From positions 1 to 64,000 of the forward strand of contig JANMCC010000197.1 in assembly GCA_031360885.1 (NCBI GenBank): DNA of 64,000 nucleotides, in the 5' to 3' direction. This DNA comes from Schlegelella_A sp031360885 (GTDB lineage: Bacteria > Pseudomonadota > Gammaproteobacteria > Burkholderiales > Burkholderiaceae_C). Of this stretch, positions 1 through 8,424 are shown in pieces. Each line of letters opens with the position of its first letter. The first letter of the stretch is position 1. The notes beneath the pieces are model-generated. The model was given only the letters and a program-made list of their open reading frames with translations, had not been told where the DNA came from and did no database searches. The translations under genes were made by a program, and so were the position numbers.

Positions 1-402
1 TCGCTCGGCGAGCGCCCGGCCGGCGGCGGTGAGGTGGATCTGCTGCGCGCGCCGGTCGCGGGTGCTGCGCACCCGCTCGATCCAGCCGCGCTCGGCCATG
101 CGGTCGAGCGTTACCGCCATGTTCGGCGGCGAGATGTCGAGCGCCTGGCCGAGCTGCTTCTGGTTGACGTCGCCGTTGTCGGCCACCAGCATGAGGATCG
201 AGAACTGCGGCGTCGTCAGGCCGTGCGGGTCCATGTGCAGGGTGAACACCTTGCGCAGCTCGAGGGCGGCGCGCGAGGCCGCGTAGCCCACCAGGTGGGC
301 TAGCCCGGAGTCGTCGAGCCGGCCGGGCTTGCGCTTGGGCGTGGCGGCGCGAGGCGAGCGCGCGTCGGTGGCCGGGGTCGGGCGGACCGCGGCCACGCTC
401 AC
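1..402 (-). CDS. MarR-family transcriptional regulator (3' end beyond window)
   Basis: Reading the minus strand from a GTG at 402 gives 134 codons without a stop. After a basic, proline-rich N-terminal stretch of about 30 residues comes a winged-helix MarR fold, with TTPQFSILMLVADNGDVNQK followed by a helix-turn-helix segment and the wing RVRSTRDRRAQQIHLTAAGR. The start overlaps the livF stop (GTGA, 399-402), so it is the distal gene of the hydroxycinnamate operon. By analogy with CouR of Rhodopseudomonas, a MarR repressor released by p-coumaroyl-CoA, it may repress this operon. The family is clear, the ligand is inferred. There is no ATG in a suitable place; V3 is an alternative GTG start. 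Confidence 0.85.
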   Translation of the reverse strand, partial: MSVAAVRPTPATDARSPRAATPKRKPGRLDDSGLAHLVGYAASRAALELRKVFTLHMDPHGLTTPQFSILMLVADNGDVNQKQLGQALDISPPNMAVTLDRMAERGWIERVRSTRDRRAQQIHLTAAGRALAER

Positions 403-1139
403 GCTTCCGTCTTCTTTCGCGCCGCGCCGAGGTAGGTCTCGATCACCCTCGGGTCCTTGGCCAGGTCCTCGGCCGGCCCCTGCAGCGCGACCTCGCCCAT
501 CTCGAGGACGTAGCCGTAGTCGGCCACCTCGAGGGCGGCGCGCGCGTTCTGCTCCACGAGCAGGATCGTCACCCCGGTCGAGCGCAGCGCGGCGATGGTC
601 GCGAAGATGCTGCGCACCACCAGCGGCGCCAGGCCGAGGCTGGGCTCGTCGAGCATCAGCAGCGAAGGCTTGCCCATCAGCGCCCGGCCGACGGCGAGCA
701 TCTGCCGCTCGCCGCCCGAGAGCGTGCCGGCGAGCTGGGTGCGCCGTTCCTTGAGGCGCGGGAACAGCATGTAGACGGAGTTGAGCTCCCTGGCGCTGTC
801 TTTCACGCCGAGCCGGAACTGGCGCCAGGCGCCGAGCAGCAGGTTGTCCTCGACCGACATGGTGGAGAACAGGGCGCGGGTCTCGGGCACCAGCGCCATG
901 CCGAGCATGACCCGCTCCTCGAGCGAGAGCAGCGCGACCGACTTGCCGTCGTACTCGATCGTGCCCTTGGCGGGCAGCGCGCCCATCAGGGCGTTGAGCA
1001 GGGTCGACTTGCCGGCCCCGTTCGGGCCGATGACGGTGATCACCTTGCCGGCGCGCGCGGTCAGCGTGAGGCCGTGCAGCACCTCGGCGCGGCCATAGCC
1101 GGCGTGCAGGTTCCTGACGTTGAGAAGGAGCTCGGCCAT
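399..1139 (-). CDS. Branched-chain-type ABC transporter ATP-binding protein (LivF-like)
   Basis: 246 residues. It is the second ATPase of a hydrophobic amino acid-type importer, energising uptake at the cytoplasmic membrane. Walker A GPNGAGKST lies near residue 38, the signature LSGGERQ near 138, followed by Walker B LLMLDEPSLGLAP, all typical of LivF. The ATG at 1139 was preferred over an upstream in-frame start (1169) because it lies one base after the stop of the preceding gene and gives the normal family N-terminus MAELL. It overlaps the MarR gene by 4 bp downstream. Gene context (CoA ligase, crotonase) suggests aromatic acids rather than amino acids as cargo. Confidence 0.9.
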   Translation of the reverse strand: MAELLLNVRNLHAGYGRAEVLHGLTLTARAGKVITVIGPNGAGKSTLLNALMGALPAKGTIEYDGKSVALLSLEERVMLGMALVPETRALFSTMSVEDNLLLGAWRQFRLGVKDSARELNSVYMLFPRLKERRTQLAGTLSGGERQMLAVGRALMGKPSLLMLDEPSLGLAPLVVRSIFATIAALRSTGVTILLVEQNARAALEVADYGYVLEMGEVALQGPAEDLAKDPRVIETYLGAARKKTEA

Positions 1140-1140
1140 G

Positions 1141-2913
1141 TCAGTGCTCCGTGCCCAGGTAGGCGGCACGCACGGCGGGCGAGGCCTGCACCTCGTCGGG
1201 CGTGCCCTCGATCAGCTTGGTGCCGAACTCCATCACCACCACCCGGTCGACCAGGCCCATCACCAGGTCCATGTCGTGCTCGACCAGCAGGATCGAGAGG
1301 CCCTCGCCGCGAAGCTGGCGCATGACGTCGGCGAGGCCTTCCTTTTCCTTCAGGCGCAGGCCGGCCGCGGGCTCGTCGAGCAGCAGCAGGATCGGGTCGG
1401 CGGCGAGCGCGCGGGCGATCTCCATCAGCCGCTGCTGGCCAAGCGCGAGATTGCCGGCCTGCTCGTGCATCAGCTCGCCCATGCCGATGCGCTGCAGCTG
1501 GCGCTCGGCCTCCTTCATCAGGCCGCGCTCCTCGGCGCGGTCGAGGCGCAGCATCGCCGCCGGCACGCCGTGGCGGCCGCGCAGATGGGCGCCGAGGGCG
1601 ACGTTCTCGAGCACCGTCATGCCGGGAATCATCTTCACGTGCTGGAAAGTGCGCGCCACGCCGAGCCGGGCGATCTTGCGCGAGGCGAGCGAGTCGATGC
1701 GCCTACCGAGCAGCGTGACCTGGCCGCTCGTGGCCGGCAGCACGCCGGTGACGAGGTTGAAGGTGGTCGACTTGCCCGCGCCGTTGGGGCCGATCAGGCC
1801 GAGGATCTCGCCCGCCTTGACCTGGAAGCTGACGTCGTTCACCGCGACCAGGCCGCCGAACTCCTTGCGCGCGTCGCGCACGTCGAGCACCACCTCGCCG
1901 TGCGCCGGCCGCGGCCGGGCCGGCAGCGGCGGCGCCTCGGCCCAGTCGACCTTGCGGCGCAGCCGCGGCAGCAGCGAATCGACGAACGACCAGAGGCCGT
2001 CGCGCGCGTACTGCAGCATCAGCACCAGCAGCACGCCGAAGACGATGATCTCGTAGTTGCCGCTGGTGCCCATCAGCTTGGGCAGCACGACCTGGAGCTG
2101 GTCTTTCAGGATCTGCACGACGCCGGCGCCGACGAGCGCGCCCCAGACGTAGCCGATGCCGCCGAGCACCGCCATGAACAGGTACTCGATGCCCATGTTC
2201 AGGCCGAAGGGCGAGGGGTTGACGGTGCGCTGGAAGTGCGCGAACAGCCAGCCGGAGACGCTCGCGAGCAGGGCCGCGAGCACGAACGCGGTGACCTTGA
2301 CGCGGAAGGTGTCGACGCCCATCGCCTCGGCCATGGTCGAGCCGCCCTTGACCGCGCGCATCGCCCGGCCGGGGCGCGAGTCGAGCAGGTGGGTCATGGC
2401 GACCGCCGCCAGCACGACGAGGGTCCAGAGCAGGTAGAAGAAGCTGCGCCCGGTGTTCAGCACCTTGCCGAAGAAGTTCAGCGCCGGGATGCCGAGCAGG
2501 CCGTCGTACTTGCCGAGGAAGTCGAGGTTGCCGAGCAGGTAGAAGAGCGAGAGGCCCCAGGCGATGGTGGCCAGCGGCAGGTAGTGGCCCGACATGCGCA
2601 GCGTCACCCAGGCGAGCACCAGCGCCGCGACCGCGGTGAAGACGAGGCCGATCCAGACCGTGAGCCAGGGCGAGACGCCGTAGGTGAGCGTGAGATAGGC
2701 CGCCGAGTACGCGCCCAGGCCGACGAACGCCGCCTGGCCGAAGGAGGTGAGGCCGGCCACGCCGGTGAGCAGCACCAGGCCGAACACCACGAGGGTGTAC
2801 AGGCCGATGTAGTTGGCCTGGGTGATCCAGAACTCCTTGTTCTCCGGTGTGACGACCGGCACCAGCGCCAGGATCACGACGAAGACCGCGAGGGCGATAC
2901 GGCGCGCGTTCAT
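1141..2913 (-). CDS. Fused ABC permease/ATPase (LivM-LivG fusion)
   Basis: 590 residues in one reading frame. Residues 1 to about 320 are a LivM-type membrane permease with many hydrophobic helices and the conserved segment TSFGQAAFVGLGAYS. Residues about 345-590 are a LivG-type ATPase with Walker A GPNGAGKSTTFNLVTG, an LALGQQRLMEIARAL signature and LLLLDEPAAGL. Separate livM and livG genes are the usual arrangement; fusions of this kind are known in proteobacterial aromatic-acid importers. The start overlaps the livH stop (ATGA at 2910-2913). No frameshift or linker damage was seen, so the fusion looks genuine. Confidence 0.92.
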   Translation of the reverse strand: MNARRIALAVFVVILALVPVVTPENKEFWITQANYIGLYTLVVFGLVLLTGVAGLTSFGQAAFVGLGAYSAAYLTLTYGVSPWLTVWIGLVFTAVAALVLAWVTLRMSGHYLPLATIAWGLSLFYLLGNLDFLGKYDGLLGIPALNFFGKVLNTGRSFFYLLWTLVVLAAVAMTHLLDSRPGRAMRAVKGGSTMAEAMGVDTFRVKVTAFVLAALLASVSGWLFAHFQRTVNPSPFGLNMGIEYLFMAVLGGIGYVWGALVGAGVVQILKDQLQVVLPKLMGTSGNYEIIVFGVLLVLMLQYARDGLWSFVDSLLPRLRRKVDWAEAPPLPARPRPAHGEVVLDVRDARKEFGGLVAVNDVSFQVKAGEILGLIGPNGAGKSTTFNLVTGVLPATSGQVTLLGRRIDSLASRKIARLGVARTFQHVKMIPGMTVLENVALGAHLRGRHGVPAAMLRLDRAEERGLMKEAERQLQRIGMGELMHEQAGNLALGQQRLMEIARALAADPILLLLDEPAAGLRLKEKEGLADVMRQLRGEGLSILLVEHDMDLVMGLVDRVVVMEFGTKLIEGTPDEVQASPAVRAAYLGTEH

Positions 2914-3950
2914 TCTTCCTCGTCGTCGTGGCCGTGCTGGAACGAGCGCCAGAGGAGCACGGGAATGATGAGGGTGAAGACGATCACTTCCTTGAACGCG
3001 CTGGCGTAGAACGAGCTGAAGCTCTCGAGCACGCCGACCAGCAGCGCGCCCAGCGCCGCCGCCGGATAGCTGGCCAGGCCGCCGAAGATGGCGGCGACGA
3101 AGCCCTTCAGGCCGATCAGGAAGCCCGAGTCGTAGAAGATCGTCGTCGTCGGCCCGATCAGCAGGCCCGACAGCGCGCCCATGAAGGCGGCGAGGCCGAA
3201 GCTCAGCTTGCCCGCGCCCGAGGTCGAGATGCCCATGAGGCGCGCGCCGAGCCGGTTCACCGCGGTGGCGCGCAGCGCCTTGCCGCGCAGCGTCCGCTCG
3301 AAGAACAGGAACAGGCCGAGGATCAGCGCCACCGCGACGGCGAAGATGATGACCGTCTGCCCCGTGAGCGCGAGCGGCCCGAGGGTGAAGCGCTGGTCCC
3401 AGAAGCTCGGGTTGCGAAAGCCCTCGGCGCCGAAGAACACCAGGCCGAGCCCGGTGAGCGCGAAGTGCACGCCGACCGAGACGATCAGCAGCACCAGCAC
3501 GGTCGCGTCGGCGAGGCGCTGGTAGGCGAGGCGGTAGACGAGCGGCCCGAGCAGGGTGACGATCGCGACCGCGAGCGCGCTCTGCACGAGCAGCGGAAAC
3601 TTCTGCGGCGCCGCCCAGAGCGTGAGCGCGACGACGATCGCCGGCGCGAGCAGGGTCTTGATCGCATTGCGCAGCAGGGTCGCCGCCGGCAGGCCGCGGC
3701 GCAGCGCGTCGAAGGCGTCGAGCAGCGCGGCGGCGACGGCGAGCGCCGCCATCAGCCAGAGCGTGCCCGGCACCTTGCCGAACTGCAGCATCGCGACCGA
3801 GAGCGCGCCGTAGGCGACGAACTCGCCCTGCGGGATGAAGATGACGCGGGTGACCGCGAAGACGAGAACGAGCGCGAGCGCGAGCAGCGCGTAGACGGCG
3901 CCATTGGTGGCGCCGTCGAGCAGCAGGATGCCGGCGATCGAGGCGTCCAT
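2910..3950 (-). CDS. Branched-chain-type ABC transporter permease (LivH-like)
   Basis: 346 residues, strongly hydrophobic, about eight or nine membrane segments. LivH hallmarks are visible: LLDGATNGAVYALLALALVLVFAV at the N-terminus (positions 8-31) and the C-terminal GLKGFVAAIFGGLASYPAAA loop that contacts the ATPase. It is longer than the usual ~290 residues because of an insertion near residues 80-130. It lies 32 bp after the substrate-binding-protein gene and overlaps the next gene by 4 bp, so it belongs to the same operon. The substrate is inferred from context to be a hydroxycinnamate or similar aromatic acid. Confidence 0.9.
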   Translation of the reverse strand: MDASIAGILLLDGATNGAVYALLALALVLVFAVTRVIFIPQGEFVAYGALSVAMLQFGKVPGTLWLMAALAVAAALLDAFDALRRGLPAATLLRNAIKTLLAPAIVVALTLWAAPQKFPLLVQSALAVAIVTLLGPLVYRLAYQRLADATVLVLLIVSVGVHFALTGLGLVFFGAEGFRNPSFWDQRFTLGPLALTGQTVIIFAVAVALILGLFLFFERTLRGKALRATAVNRLGARLMGISTSGAGKLSFGLAAFMGALSGLLIGPTTTIFYDSGFLIGLKGFVAAIFGGLASYPAAALGALLVGVLESFSSFYASAFKEVIVFTLIIPVLLWRSFQHGHDDEEE

Positions 3951-3982
3951 CGTCTACTCGCCGCCCGGGCCTGCAGAACGCC

Positions 3983-5122
3983 TCAAGGAACGACTTGCCA
4001 GTCGCCGTTGACGATCTTGAGAAGCACGCCGGTCTCCGGCGTGTAGCCGAAGTGGTCGGTCGCGGTCCAGTTGAGCACGCCCTGCGAGACCGGGGTGCGG
4101 CCCATGGTCTCGAACGCGTCCTTCAGCGCGGCGCGGAACTGCGGCGTGCCGGGCTTGGCCTTGGCCAGGGCGAGGGGCACCGCCTTGTTGAGGACGATGA
4201 CGACGTCGTAGGCGTGGGCGCCGAACTGGTTGGCCGAGCCCTTGCCGTAGACCTTCTCGAACTCTTCCTTGTATTTCATGCCGAGCGCCTTGCTGGCGTT
4301 GCCGGCCGGCAGCTTCTCGGCCACCACCGCCGGGCCCGAGGAGACGAACGAGCCCTCGACGTCGGCGCCGCCGACGCGGATCAGGTCCATGGTCGCCGCG
4401 CCGTGCGTCTGGTAGAGCTTGCCCTTGGGATAGCCGCGCTCGACCAGGCCCTTGTGCGGCATCGCCGCGCCGCTGCCCGAGGCGACGATCAGGATCGCGT
4501 CGGGATTGGCGGTGACGAGCTTCAGCGCCTGGCCGGTGACGCTGGTGTCGGGCCGGGCGAAGCGCTCGGTCGCGATCAGCTTGATGCCGGCCTTCTCTGC
4601 GAGCGGCTGGATGTCGGCGAGCCAGGCTTCCCCGTAGGCGTCGGAGTAGCCGAGGAAGCCGTAGGTCTTGACGCCCAGCTTCTTCCACTGCTCGACGATC
4701 GGGATCGCCATCACCGCGGTCGACTGCGGCATGCGGAACGACCACGCGCCCTTGCCCGGGGGCAGGTTCACCGGCGAGAGCATGAGCTGCACCGTCTGCC
4801 CTTCGGCGGCAACGTCGGACATCGCCGCGGCGAGCGGCGTCGCCGCCGAGCCGACGATCAGGTCGACCTTGTCTTCGGTGATGAAGCGGCGCGTGTTCTT
4901 GACGGCCACGGTGGGGTCGGTGGCGTCGTCGAGGATGATGACGTTGAGCTTCTCGCCGGCGATCGACGTCGGCCACATGGCGATCCCGTTCTTGCTCGGA
5001 ATGCCGAGCGCCGAGGTCGGCCCGGTCAGCGGAATGCTGACGCCGATGGTGATGTCGGCCTGGGCGGCGGCGGCGGCGCACGCCGCGGCCAGCGCCAGGG
5101 CGAGACGGATCGAGGCTCTCAT
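3983..5122 (-). CDS. Periplasmic substrate-binding protein of the Liv-type importer
   Basis: 379 residues. A short signal peptide (MRASIRLALALAAACAAAAA, cleaved near AQA) precedes a type I periplasmic binding fold, starting ITIGVSIPLTGPTSALGIPS. The reading frame is open far upstream, but only the ATG at 5122 gives the signal peptide; the upstream part is the shadow of the thioesterase gene. It should deliver the ligand to the LivH and LivM-LivG membrane components. In Rhodopseudomonas the equivalent protein in the cou cluster binds p-coumarate and related phenylpropanoids; that assignment here is by context only. Confidence 0.88.
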   Translation of the reverse strand: MRASIRLALALAAACAAAAAQADITIGVSIPLTGPTSALGIPSKNGIAMWPTSIAGEKLNVIILDDATDPTVAVKNTRRFITEDKVDLIVGSAATPLAAAMSDVAAEGQTVQLMLSPVNLPPGKGAWSFRMPQSTAVMAIPIVEQWKKLGVKTYGFLGYSDAYGEAWLADIQPLAEKAGIKLIATERFARPDTSVTGQALKLVTANPDAILIVASGSGAAMPHKGLVERGYPKGKLYQTHGAATMDLIRVGGADVEGSFVSSGPAVVAEKLPAGNASKALGMKYKEEFEKVYGKGSANQFGAHAYDVVIVLNKAVPLALAKAKPGTPQFRAALKDAFETMGRTPVSQGVLNWTATDHFGYTPETGVLLKIVNGDWQVVP

Positions 5123-5169
5123 GGGGTCTCCTGTCCTTGTTGGAAAAGCAACTCGGGGCGGCGCCGCGG

Positions 5170-5589
5170 CTATTCGCAGAGGGCGCGGATGTCTTCGGGA
5201 ATCGGGATCGCCCGCAGCCGGTCGGGATTGTCGCTGTCGCGGCGAACGAAGGCGCGCGTCTCGGTGCCCTCGCAGATCAGGGTGGTGCCGCGCATGACGC
5301 GATGCCGCTGCCTGAACACCTTGGCCCGCCACTCCTCGACGTGGGTCGAGATCTCGAGCTCCTCGGCGTAGGTGGCGGCGGTGACGAAGCGGGTGGCGAT
5401 CTCGAGCAGCGGCGTGCCGACGATGCCGCGCGTCTTCACCAGCTCGCGCCAGGGCGGCACGCCGCACTGCATGAAGAAGGAGAGGGAGGCCGCGTCCATC
5501 CAGCGCTGGAAGTTGGGATAGAAGACGATGCCGGCGGGATCGCAATCGCCGAACTGGACCGTCACGCGAAACGTCGTGGTCTTCGCCAT
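5170..5589 (-). CDS. Hot-dog acyl-CoA thioesterase (4-hydroxybenzoyl-CoA thioesterase family)
   Basis: 139 residues, the normal size of a single hot-dog domain. The segment VQFGDCDPAGIVFYPNFQRW (residues 9-28) carries the aspartate of the 4HBT active site (DxDxxGIVFYxxY type). It probably hydrolyses aromatic acyl-CoA, either to release an end product or to recover CoA from dead-end thioesters. The ATG at 5589 shares one base with the preceding ligase stop (TGATG), a coupled start; a GTG one codon upstream is also possible. Co-transcription with a CoA ligase and crotonase supports an aryl- or arylpropenoyl-CoA substrate. Confidence 0.85.
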   Translation of the reverse strand: MAKTTTFRVTVQFGDCDPAGIVFYPNFQRWMDAASLSFFMQCGVPPWRELVKTRGIVGTPLLEIATRFVTAATYAEELEISTHVEEWRAKVFRQRHRVMRGTTLICEGTETRAFVRRDSDNPDRLRAIPIPEDIRALCE

Positions 5590-7478
5590 CACTCGCCGCC
5601 TCTCCCGCTCGCGGGAGAGGGCTGGGGTGAGGGTGCTCGCGGCACGATCACGTCACGATCCCGGCCCGCGTACATGCGCACCACGTCCACCTCGCGATGC
5701 GTCAGCACCGCGCGCTGGTTGATCGAGCCCTTGTCGGTGATCTCGCCCTTGTCGATCGAAGGCGGCTCGGCCAGCACCAGGGCGCGCGCGACCCGCGTCG
5801 AGCTGCCGCTGCCGGTGGAGTGCAGCACGTCGACCAGGCGCTGGAAGAAGGCACGGAGCTTCGGCTCGCCGAGGACGATGTGCGCCGGCGCGTTGCCCGG
5901 CAGCTCGACGAACGCGCGGCAGGCGTCGAGGCGGGGGAAGAACAGCACGCCGATCTCGCTTCGGTTGATGCCGGCGATGACCACGTCCTGCACCAGCGGG
6001 TCGCCGGCGGCGATGATCTTCGCCCTGAGCGGCCCGACCGAGACGAAGGTGCCGGTGTTGAGCTTGAAGTCCTCGGCGATCCGGCCGTCGAACATGAAGC
6101 CGCGGCCGGGGTCGGCCGGGTCCATCGGCTTGGCGGCGTCGCCGCTGCAGTAGAAGCCCTCGGCGTCGAAGCTCTCCGCCGTCTGCTCGGGCGCGCGCCA
6201 GTAGCCGGGGGTGACGTTGGGGCCGCGGTAGCGCACCTCCTGCTTGTCGCCCATGGGAGCGAGCTTGAGCTCGAGGCCGGGCGCGGGCAGGCCGATGTGG
6301 CCCGACTTCACGTCGTGGGCGTTGGCACAGATCGCGAACGGCGAGGTCTCGGTCATGCCCAGGCCGGTAAGCATGCGGATCCGCTCACCGCACTCCTTCT
6401 CGGCGACGGCGTCGAGCTTGTCCCAGACCGGCTGCGACAGGCCCGCGCCCGAGAAGAAGAACATCTTCACCCGGCTGAAGAAGGTCTTGCGCAGGACCGG
6501 GTCGACCTCGAGCGCGTTGGCGATCTCCTCGAAGCCCTTGGGCACGTTGAAGTAGATCGTCGGCGCGACCTCGCGCAGGTTGCGCAGCGTCTCGCCGATC
6601 AGCGCCGGGGTCGGCTTGCCCTCGTCGATGTAGAGCGTGCCGCCGTTGTAGAGGGTGATGCCGATGTTGTGGTTGCCGCCGAAGGTGTGGTTCCACGGCA
6701 GCCAGTCGACCAGCACCGGCGGCTCCTCCTGCAGCGCCGGGAAGCACTGGCGGATCATCTGCTGGTTGGCGCAGAGCATGCGCTGGGTGTTGATCACGCC
6801 CTTGGGCAGCTTGGTCGAGCCCGAGGTGAACAGGAACTTGGCGATCGTGTCGGGCCCGACCTTCGCGTGCGCGGCATCGACCGCGGCGGTCGGCTGCGTC
6901 GCCAGCAGCTCGGCGAACGGCACGACCGCGCGGCCCTCGAGCGCGCCTTCGGTCAGCACCACGGGCGTTGCGGCCGGCACCGCGGCGGCGATCGCCTTCG
7001 CATAGGCCGGGCCGCTGGCGAACACCAGCCCCGGCGTCAGCAGGCCGAGGATGTGCTTGAGCTTGCCGTGGTCCTGCGAGACCAGCGAGTACGCGGGCGA
7101 GACCGGCGCGTAGGGCACGCCCGCGAGCATCGCGCCGAGGGCGAGCAGCAAATGCTCGATGTCGTTGTCGGAGAGGATCACGAGCGGCCGCTCGACCGAG
7201 AGCTCGTGGTCGAGCAGCCACTGGGCGATGGCCCGCGCGGCGCGCAGCGCCTCCGCATAGCTCACCTTGCGCCAGTCGCCGCCGTCGACGCGCTTGGCGA
7301 CCAGCGTGCGCTCGGGCGCGGCTTCGGCCCAGTGCAGGAAGCGGTCGGTCAGGCGGGTGGCGTAAGGCTGCAGCGGCTCGCTGGAGACGACCACGGTCGA
7401 GCCGTCGTCGCGCGTCGTGAGCGTGGCCGCCAGCGAGCCGCCGAGCGGCAGGTCGCGATAGCGCGCAACGCCGCTCAT
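5589..7478 (-). CDS. Feruloyl/p-coumaroyl-CoA synthetase-like AMP-forming ligase
   Basis: 629 residues, an ANL-family acyl-CoA synthetase most like feruloyl-CoA synthases (Fcs). The AMP-binding P-loop is LFTSGSTKLPKGV near residue 217, with WLPWNHTFGGNHN and LTGLGMTETSPFA further on and a C-terminal SIDKGEITDKGSINQRAV carrying the lysine region. The predicted reaction is hydroxycinnamate + ATP + CoA to the CoA thioester. The last ~16 residues derive from a REP-like palindrome (5599-5620) and are probably not structural. It follows the crotonase gene by 28 bp in the same operon. The exact substrate (ferulate, coumarate, caffeate) cannot be read from sequence. Confidence 0.85.
   Translation of the reverse strand: MSGVARYRDLPLGGSLAATLTTRDDGSTVVVSSEPLQPYATRLTDRFLHWAEAAPERTLVAKRVDGGDWRKVSYAEALRAARAIAQWLLDHELSVERPLVILSDNDIEHLLLALGAMLAGVPYAPVSPAYSLVSQDHGKLKHILGLLTPGLVFASGPAYAKAIAAAVPAATPVVLTEGALEGRAVVPFAELLATQPTAAVDAAHAKVGPDTIAKFLFTSGSTKLPKGVINTQRMLCANQQMIRQCFPALQEEPPVLVDWLPWNHTFGGNHNIGITLYNGGTLYIDEGKPTPALIGETLRNLREVAPTIYFNVPKGFEEIANALEVDPVLRKTFFSRVKMFFFSGAGLSQPVWDKLDAVAEKECGERIRMLTGLGMTETSPFAICANAHDVKSGHIGLPAPGLELKLAPMGDKQEVRYRGPNVTPGYWRAPEQTAESFDAEGFYCSGDAAKPMDPADPGRGFMFDGRIAEDFKLNTGTFVSVGPLRAKIIAAGDPLVQDVVIAGINRSEIGVLFFPRLDACRAFVELPGNAPAHIVLGEPKLRAFFQRLVDVLHSTGSGSSTRVARALVLAEPPSIDKGEITDKGSINQRAVLTHREVDVVRMYAGRDRDVIVPRAPSPQPSPASGRGGE
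5599..5620. repeat. REP-like palindrome at the 3' end of the CoA ligase gene
   Basis: A perfect inverted repeat: CCTCTCCCGC, a 2-nt spacer TC, then GCGGGAGAGG. The flanking GGCTGGGGTGAGGGTG is the familiar continuation of an interspersed element found in many proteobacteria. In the minus-strand reading frame it encodes the PSPQPSPASGRG-type tail of the upstream ligase, so it lies inside the coding sequence rather than between genes. It could also act as a transcript stabiliser or attenuator between ligase and thioesterase. Confidence 0.7.
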
Positions 7479-7506
7479 CTCGCCCCCGGGCCGGCCGCGG
7501 CGCTGC

Positions 7507-8316
7507 TCACGCCTTCTTCACCTTCCCGGCCTTGCCGTCGAGGAATGCCTTCATCCTGTCCTTGGCCGCGTCGTCGCCCTGGGCGATGGCCGCCATCAGC
7601 GATTCGGTGAACAGGCCTTCGTCCTGGCCCATGTCGGCGATGCGCGGCAGCGCGTGCATGACGGCGAAGTTGGAGAGCGGCGCGTTGCCGGCGATGCGGC
7701 CGGCGAGCTCGAGCGCCTTGGCGACCCCCTGCCCCGCCTCGACCCGGTACTGCGAGAGGCCGACCGCCTGGCCTTCGTCGGCGTCGTAGACGCGGCCGGT
7801 GAGCATCATGTCGGTCATGCGGGCGACGCCGATCAGGCGCGGAATGCGGGCCGAGCCGCCGCCGCCGACGAACAGGCCGCGCTGGCCTTCGGGCAGGCCG
7901 TAGAAGGTGCTCGGCTCGGCGACGCGCACGTGGCAGGCGCTCGCCAGCTCGAGGCCGCCGCCGACCACCGCGCCGTGCAGCACCGCGACCACGGGCACCT
8001 TGCCGAGCTGGATCTGGTTGAACGCCGCGTGCCAGGAGCGCGAATGGGCGATGCCTTCGGCGGCGCTGCGCTCGGAGAGCTCGGAGAGGTCGAGGCCGGC
8101 GCAGAAGTGCTCGCCCTCGCCGCTGATCACGACCGCGCGAACGGCCTCCGGCAGGTTGACGAAGGCGGTGTGCAACTGCGCGACCAGCGCATCGTTGATG
8201 GCGTTGCGCTTGGCGGGTCGATTCAGGCGCACGTGCAGCACGGCGCCCAGCGCCTCGATGCGCAGCAGGTCGAGCGAGCCGAGCAGCGGCGCCGAGAGGA
8301 ATGCGGCGCTCGTCAT
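7507..8316 (-). CDS. Crotonase-family enoyl-CoA hydratase (possible hydroxycinnamoyl-CoA hydratase/lyase)
   Basis: 269 residues. Crotonase fold with oxyanion-hole segments GEGEHFCAGLDLSEL (about residue 66) and HGAVVGGGLELASACHV (about 114), and the downstream GLPEGQRGLFVGGGGSARI where catalytic acids usually lie. It is the first gene of the minus-strand operon. In combination with the adjacent Fcs-like ligase it would hydrate, and possibly cleave, a hydroxycinnamoyl-CoA to an aldehyde plus acetyl-CoA, or feed beta-oxidation. It does not look like a close copy of classical Ech/HCHL, so lyase activity is uncertain. The C-terminus is lysine-rich. Confidence 0.82.
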   Translation of the reverse strand: MTSAAFLSAPLLGSLDLLRIEALGAVLHVRLNRPAKRNAINDALVAQLHTAFVNLPEAVRAVVISGEGEHFCAGLDLSELSERSAAEGIAHSRSWHAAFNQIQLGKVPVVAVLHGAVVGGGLELASACHVRVAEPSTFYGLPEGQRGLFVGGGGSARIPRLIGVARMTDMMLTGRVYDADEGQAVGLSQYRVEAGQGVAKALELAGRIAGNAPLSNFAVMHALPRIADMGQDEGLFTESLMAAIAQGDDAAKDRMKAFLDGKAGKVKKA

Positions 8317-8318
8317 TG

Positions 8319-8333
8319 GTTAGTTTCTTTAAT
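8319..8333. promoter_or_regulatory. Putative MarR operator, site 1
   Basis: GTTAGTTTCTTTAAT starts 3 bp upstream of the crotonase start codon. It has the GTTA-N7-TAA layout of an imperfect AT-rich palindrome, as MarR proteins bind, and matches site 2 at 10 of 15 positions. A repressor here would cover the start of the hydroxycinnamate operon. Assignment to the MarR gene at the end of the operon is inference. Confidence 0.4.
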
Positions 8334-8351
8334 CATGTGGCCGCGGCCATT

Positions 8352-8392
8352 CTAGGATCGCTAACCTAGGAGAGCCCTAGGGTAAGCCCTAG
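8352..8392. promoter_or_regulatory. Cluster of four CTAG motifs
   Basis: CTAG occurs at 8352, 8366, 8377 and 8389, that is every 11-14 bp, roughly one helical turn. Two copies lie in the direct repeat GCCCTAG (8374-8380 and 8386-8392) and one in CCTAGG. CTAG is rare in most proteobacterial genomes, so four in 41 bp between two divergent genes suggests a multi-site protein-binding array or a strongly structured leader. Confidence 0.4.
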
Positions 8393-8409
8393 CGGAGCGC
8401 TGTAGTTTG

Positions 8410-8424
8410 GTTATTTACATTAAC
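8410..8424. promoter_or_regulatory. Putative MarR operator, site 2
   Basis: GTTATTTACATTAAC is an imperfect palindrome with GTTA/TAAC ends, matching site 1 at 8319-8333 in ten of fifteen positions. It lies 225 bp upstream of the amidohydrolase start and 94 bp upstream of the crotonase start, so one regulator could act on both divergent units. Confidence 0.45.

Noticed and set aside
1120..3009. Long plus-strand open frame (629 codons) opposite the transporter genes
   Set aside because: It is antisense to livF and the LivM-LivG gene, rich in His, Arg, Gln and Ala, and has no domain; a typical GC-rich shadow frame.
5697..7610. 637-codon plus-strand open frame opposite the CoA ligase
   Set aside because: Composition (Arg, Asp, Gly, Val, Gln repeats) is that of an antisense shadow; the minus-strand ligase has full family motifs.
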